Source of the DNA: Cladochytrium replicatum
Lineage: Eukaryota; Chytridiomycota; Chytridiomycetes; Cladochytriales; Cladochytriaceae
Direction of reading: 5' to 3'
DNA length: 64,000 nucleotides
Assembly: GCA_025526935.1 (NCBI GenBank)
Contig: JAHLKD010000027.1
Coordinates: 124,001 to 188,000 of the forward strand
Shown here: positions 61,436-64,000 of the stretch, one piece after another
Numbering within the stretch: the first letter of the stretch is position 1
How the letters are laid out: each line of letters starts with the position of its first letter
Made by a program: the position numbers and the translations under genes
Notes under the pieces: generated by a model
Told to the model about the DNA's origin: nothing
The model's input: the letters and a program-made list of their open reading frames with translations, nothing else
Databases searched by the model: none

Positions 61436-62110
61436 TCTTTGCAAAAATACATTCTCGACGACACTCTGAAGGAAGTGGTCGCCCGCGTCCCAAACTTCTC
61501 GGACGCAGAAATATCAATCAAACCATTTGTAGCTGTATTCGCATGCGTGGAGCCTCCGAAAGCGCTTCCTTAAAATCCACCGTGGTCTTTCGATCGGCCG
61601 GTGCAGTCGATGCTCTCATGCAGCTGAAATCTACTGGCGGTGGTCCCCACAGAGAGGCCTTCCTCGTGAAAATCCGCCGTCGGGGCAGACTCCTTGCAAT
61701 TGCAAAGGACGATGCCGGCGTGTCGCTCAGAACATACGTGGAAAGTACCAGAAAGGGGCCCTGGTCGGATTCATAGCTCAGCGCTCTGATCTACAGAATT
61801 CTTACTGTGATCGCGTCTGGATATCTGCAAAACTGGACTCACGGGCAGATTTCACCTGACATCATCTTCATTCTCTACAAATCCGGGAGTCTTATCGATT
61901 GGAGCAACGCGGCACCCATTGGGAACATTCCCAAAACTCCATTTCCAACTACCGGAGTTACAGCATCAGAAGCTTCTGCGGCCCGTGCAGCGGCGACTAC
62001 AGGAGCAGACATTTCTTCAGGAGGAAAATCCTCGAATGGCTGCTCAACTCGCGCGAGATCTCACGAATTGTTTCCCACTATGCAATTCGTGACCATCTGG
62101 TTCAGCCCAT
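61436..62110 (+). pseudogene. Decayed copy of the downstream kinase-like gene
   Basis: Fragments match the protein encoded from 63313. LKEVVARVPN lies near 61470 (copy two: LQQVVERVPN) and ALMQLKSTGGGPHREAFLVK near 61620 (ALAQLKMTSAVPRSEAFLMK). LLAIAKDDAGVSLRTYVE is near 61695 and WTHGQISPDIIFILYKSG near 61840 (WIHGNISPDTVFILHKSV), then SLIDWSNAAPIG. Stops at 61573 and 61774 and a frame change near 61560 break it. It extends past the point where copy two leaves the window, so it shows what follows: an Ala/Ser/Thr-rich segment. Confidence 0.65.
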
Positions 62111-62930
62111 GACGAACCCGAACCCCTCCGACCGCCCCGCAATTCTAACCCTCCTCACCTTCATCCAGTTCCAAATATCGCGCTCGGCAGGCAGGCCGAG
62201 TCTCGCCAAAAAAGCGCTGCGCGCCGTCGTCAACCAGATCACCATGGATCCCGAGCTCACATGTCGAACCTCGACGACTATCGAGGCGGGAACGTGTTCT
62301 CAACTGTCTTCGAGAAACTCGCCGCATTGTACCTCCTCGAACACGGCTACGCCAACGACGATGTTTTTGACGTGGACTACTTGCACACTTACACAACACA
62401 CACACGCGAGCATTCGACCGCGAGATGTTCGCAACCGACCGCGACAGCGAGGCGCTAGAAGATCCGTACTTGATGCTCAACGATGTTTTCGGGACGTCGT
62501 TACGATACACTAAGCAGCAACTCACAGAAAAGGAATCGTGGTAATTTTGTGGGCACAGACCTCGTCGTCTCAAACCAACGTTACAAACCTCACGTAGGGG
62601 CTTCTAAAGCACATCGATGGACCCACGTCCTCGTCACCGGGGGTGCCGTCCTCGCCTCTCTAACCCCAAATCCTCGTCCTCAAATCCTCCACCATCTTCA
62701 ACTCGGACATCGACGCCTTCTTCACGAACCTCACAATTCCCGACGTCCAAACCAAAATCACCCAATTCTGCAACGCCATCGAGCGCGCTTTGGACGGAAA
62801 ACAGTACATTGCGGTGCGCAACCTCCGCTGCTGTACCATCTCCTCGTACTCCAGACGTTGGCGATGAAGAAGAGAAGGTCAAGACCGCCATGACGAGAAT
62901 TAGTGCCAACAACTGAGGCAAAGATAGGTA
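62111..62930 (+). other. Unrecognised coding debris downstream of the first kinase-like copy
   Basis: Several good-looking segments in different frames occur: SDRPAILTLLTFIQFQ near 62130, DYRGGNVFSTVFEKLAALY near 62275, a frame with RAFDREMFATDRDSEALED near 62410, and SDIDAFFTNLTIPDVQ near 62705. They could be the rest of the decayed kinase-like gene or a second gene. Frames change too often for a spliced model. A short CA repeat lies near 62393-62405. Confidence 0.3.
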
Positions 62931-63312
62931 TTATTGGTTATCGCTCGGGTTGGTCAAATTTGGTCGACAGTGCAATACTTTAAGAACTTTATTTCCTTTT
63001 TCATGAAGTAGAAATATATAGTTTTGCAAAAACCAACCTGGTTGGGAGTGCCAAAGTACTCATATTGCACTGCTTAACTTCGAGAGTTTCCACGAAAGAT
63101 TTGAATGACCCAGAGTTGTGGCCAATGGCTACGAACGTCTACGCTCCAGAGTTAAGGTGATTCTTTCTTTCCCCTCTCCTTGCCGCTAGGCGAAACTCCC
63201 CTCTGGATCCGTGTTCCCGATACTTTAAAATTCGTTTCCTAAAATTTCCTGAGTCGAAATTCTCGGCAGAAGCGCAGAAATCGAACAATGGGAAGATCAC
63301 TACTCCAGAATA

Positions 63313-64000
63313 ATGGAGAAAGTCTCGGCGGCATTTGACAGCATTATTAGAAAGCACTTGCCGGCCAACACCAAGACGTTGCAACAACTCACCGCCAGCT
63401 TCCAGCTTTGTGAGTTTTTGGAGGAGGATAATTTGCCTCGAAACTGTGTATCTCAGGGTCCACAAAATAAACTCAATGGAAGGTTTGATTAGAATTGGCG
63501 GAAGGGAACTGCAGAGGCTGAATGAAGCAACAGGAACTGTCGACAATACTTTGCAACAAGTCGTTGAGCGAGTACCAAACGTCTACGATTCTTCACCAAT
63601 CTCCATCAACTCCAGTACCGCCGTTTTCGCCGGCCTGCACTCGCTCACCCTCCAGAAACGCTTCATCAAAGTCTATCGAGACCCAAAATACTCTGCCGGC
63701 GCTGAATTAGATGCGCTTGCCCAGCTGAAAATGACATCCGCTGTTCCACGCAGCGAGGCTTTTCTCATGAAAGCGCGCGGGGGAAAGTTCCTCGCGATTG
63801 CGATGGACGATGCGGGTGTGTCGCTTAGATTGTACATTGAAACACGAAGACAGCAAGCTTGGTCAGAAATGCAGCTGTGGACATTGGTTGGAAGGATTCT
63901 TGAGACGATTGCATCTGTTCATGCAGAAAACTGGATTCACGGGAACATATCACCGGACACTGTTTTCATCCTCCACAAATCAGTACGACTTATCAATTGG
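63313..64000 (+). CDS. Kinase-like protein, partial (runs off the window)
   Basis: Two exons are visible (63313-63409, and 63483 onward), giving 205 residues before the end of the sequence. The N-terminus is helical (EKVSAAFDSIIRKHL). A kinase-like fold is suggested by the N-lobe KRFIKVYRDP, with a lysine in the VAIK position, the hinge-like FLAIAMDDAGVSLRLYI and the alphaE helix. The catalytic-loop position reads HGNISPDTVFIL, where active kinases have HRD...N, and the DFG region reads LINW. Loss of the catalytic Asp suggests a pseudokinase, as seen in the kinase-like modules of some fungal hybrid histidine kinases, where the same loop reads HKN-TPD. The rest of the protein is outside the window. 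Confidence 0.6.

Overview
The window is nuclear DNA of a flagellated, chytrid-like fungus. This is an inference from content. Genes on both strands carry many short introns (mostly about 50-75 bp, GTAYGT/GTGAGT-type donors, CAG/TAG acceptors). There is a fungal class IV/V-type chitin synthase and a fungal-type complex I 17.8-kDa-like subunit. There is also a CatSper-family cation channel and a relic of the axonemal gene IQCG/DRC9, which are expected in lineages that make zoospores. No rRNA, tRNA, CRISPR or prokaryotic operon structure was seen.

Layout. 0-7 kb: mitochondrial ABC transporter MDL1 (+), then exosome RNA helicase MTR4 (-). 7-12.6 kb: decayed F-box/LRR gene, a multi-pass membrane protein with one frame break, and a decayed MFS transporter. 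12.7-14.3 kb: ribosomal protein eL21 (+) and AP-1 sigma adaptin (-). 14.4-19.2 kb: relics of a Rex-type exonuclease and of a DUF4211 gene. 19.5-24.3 kb: mitochondrial oxoglutarate/malate carrier, a PHAF1/UPF0183 relic and peroxin PEX14. 24.6-30.3 kb: an unidentified relic, an L-asparaginase relic, the CatSper-like channel (-) and PIG-P (+), the last two head-to-head with 51 bp between start codons. 30.4-37.2 kb: UTP21/WDR36 relic, intact SEC11, a tandem SEC11 relic and a UPF0014 membrane protein. 37.5-46.4 kb: a very large DOCK-family GEF. 46.4-50.4 kb: purine-rich repeat and a Ty3/gypsy-type integrase relic. 50.4-52.5 kb: acidic nucleolar-like protein and the complex I subunit. 52.5-55.7 kb: PIP-box fragment and IQCG relic. 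55.8-61.3 kb: chitin synthase and a small multi-pass membrane protein. 61.4-64 kb: tandem kinase-like genes, the first decayed and the second running off the end.

The genes do not form one pathway; this is ordinary eukaryotic housekeeping order. Two points stand out. The first is the complete CatSper-type channel gene: six membrane segments, an S4 with six arginines at every third residue, and a TQDGW pore. It can be spliced into 564 codons without any frame error. The second is the density of decayed copies of conserved single-copy-type genes (UTP21, SEC11, REX, PHAF1, DUF4211, IQCG, asparaginase) between perfectly spliceable intact genes. That pattern suggests fractionation after large-scale duplication, hybridity or polyploidy, rather than poor sequence quality. 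All exon coordinates were derived by eye from splice sites and reading-frame continuity and have not been tested against transcripts.
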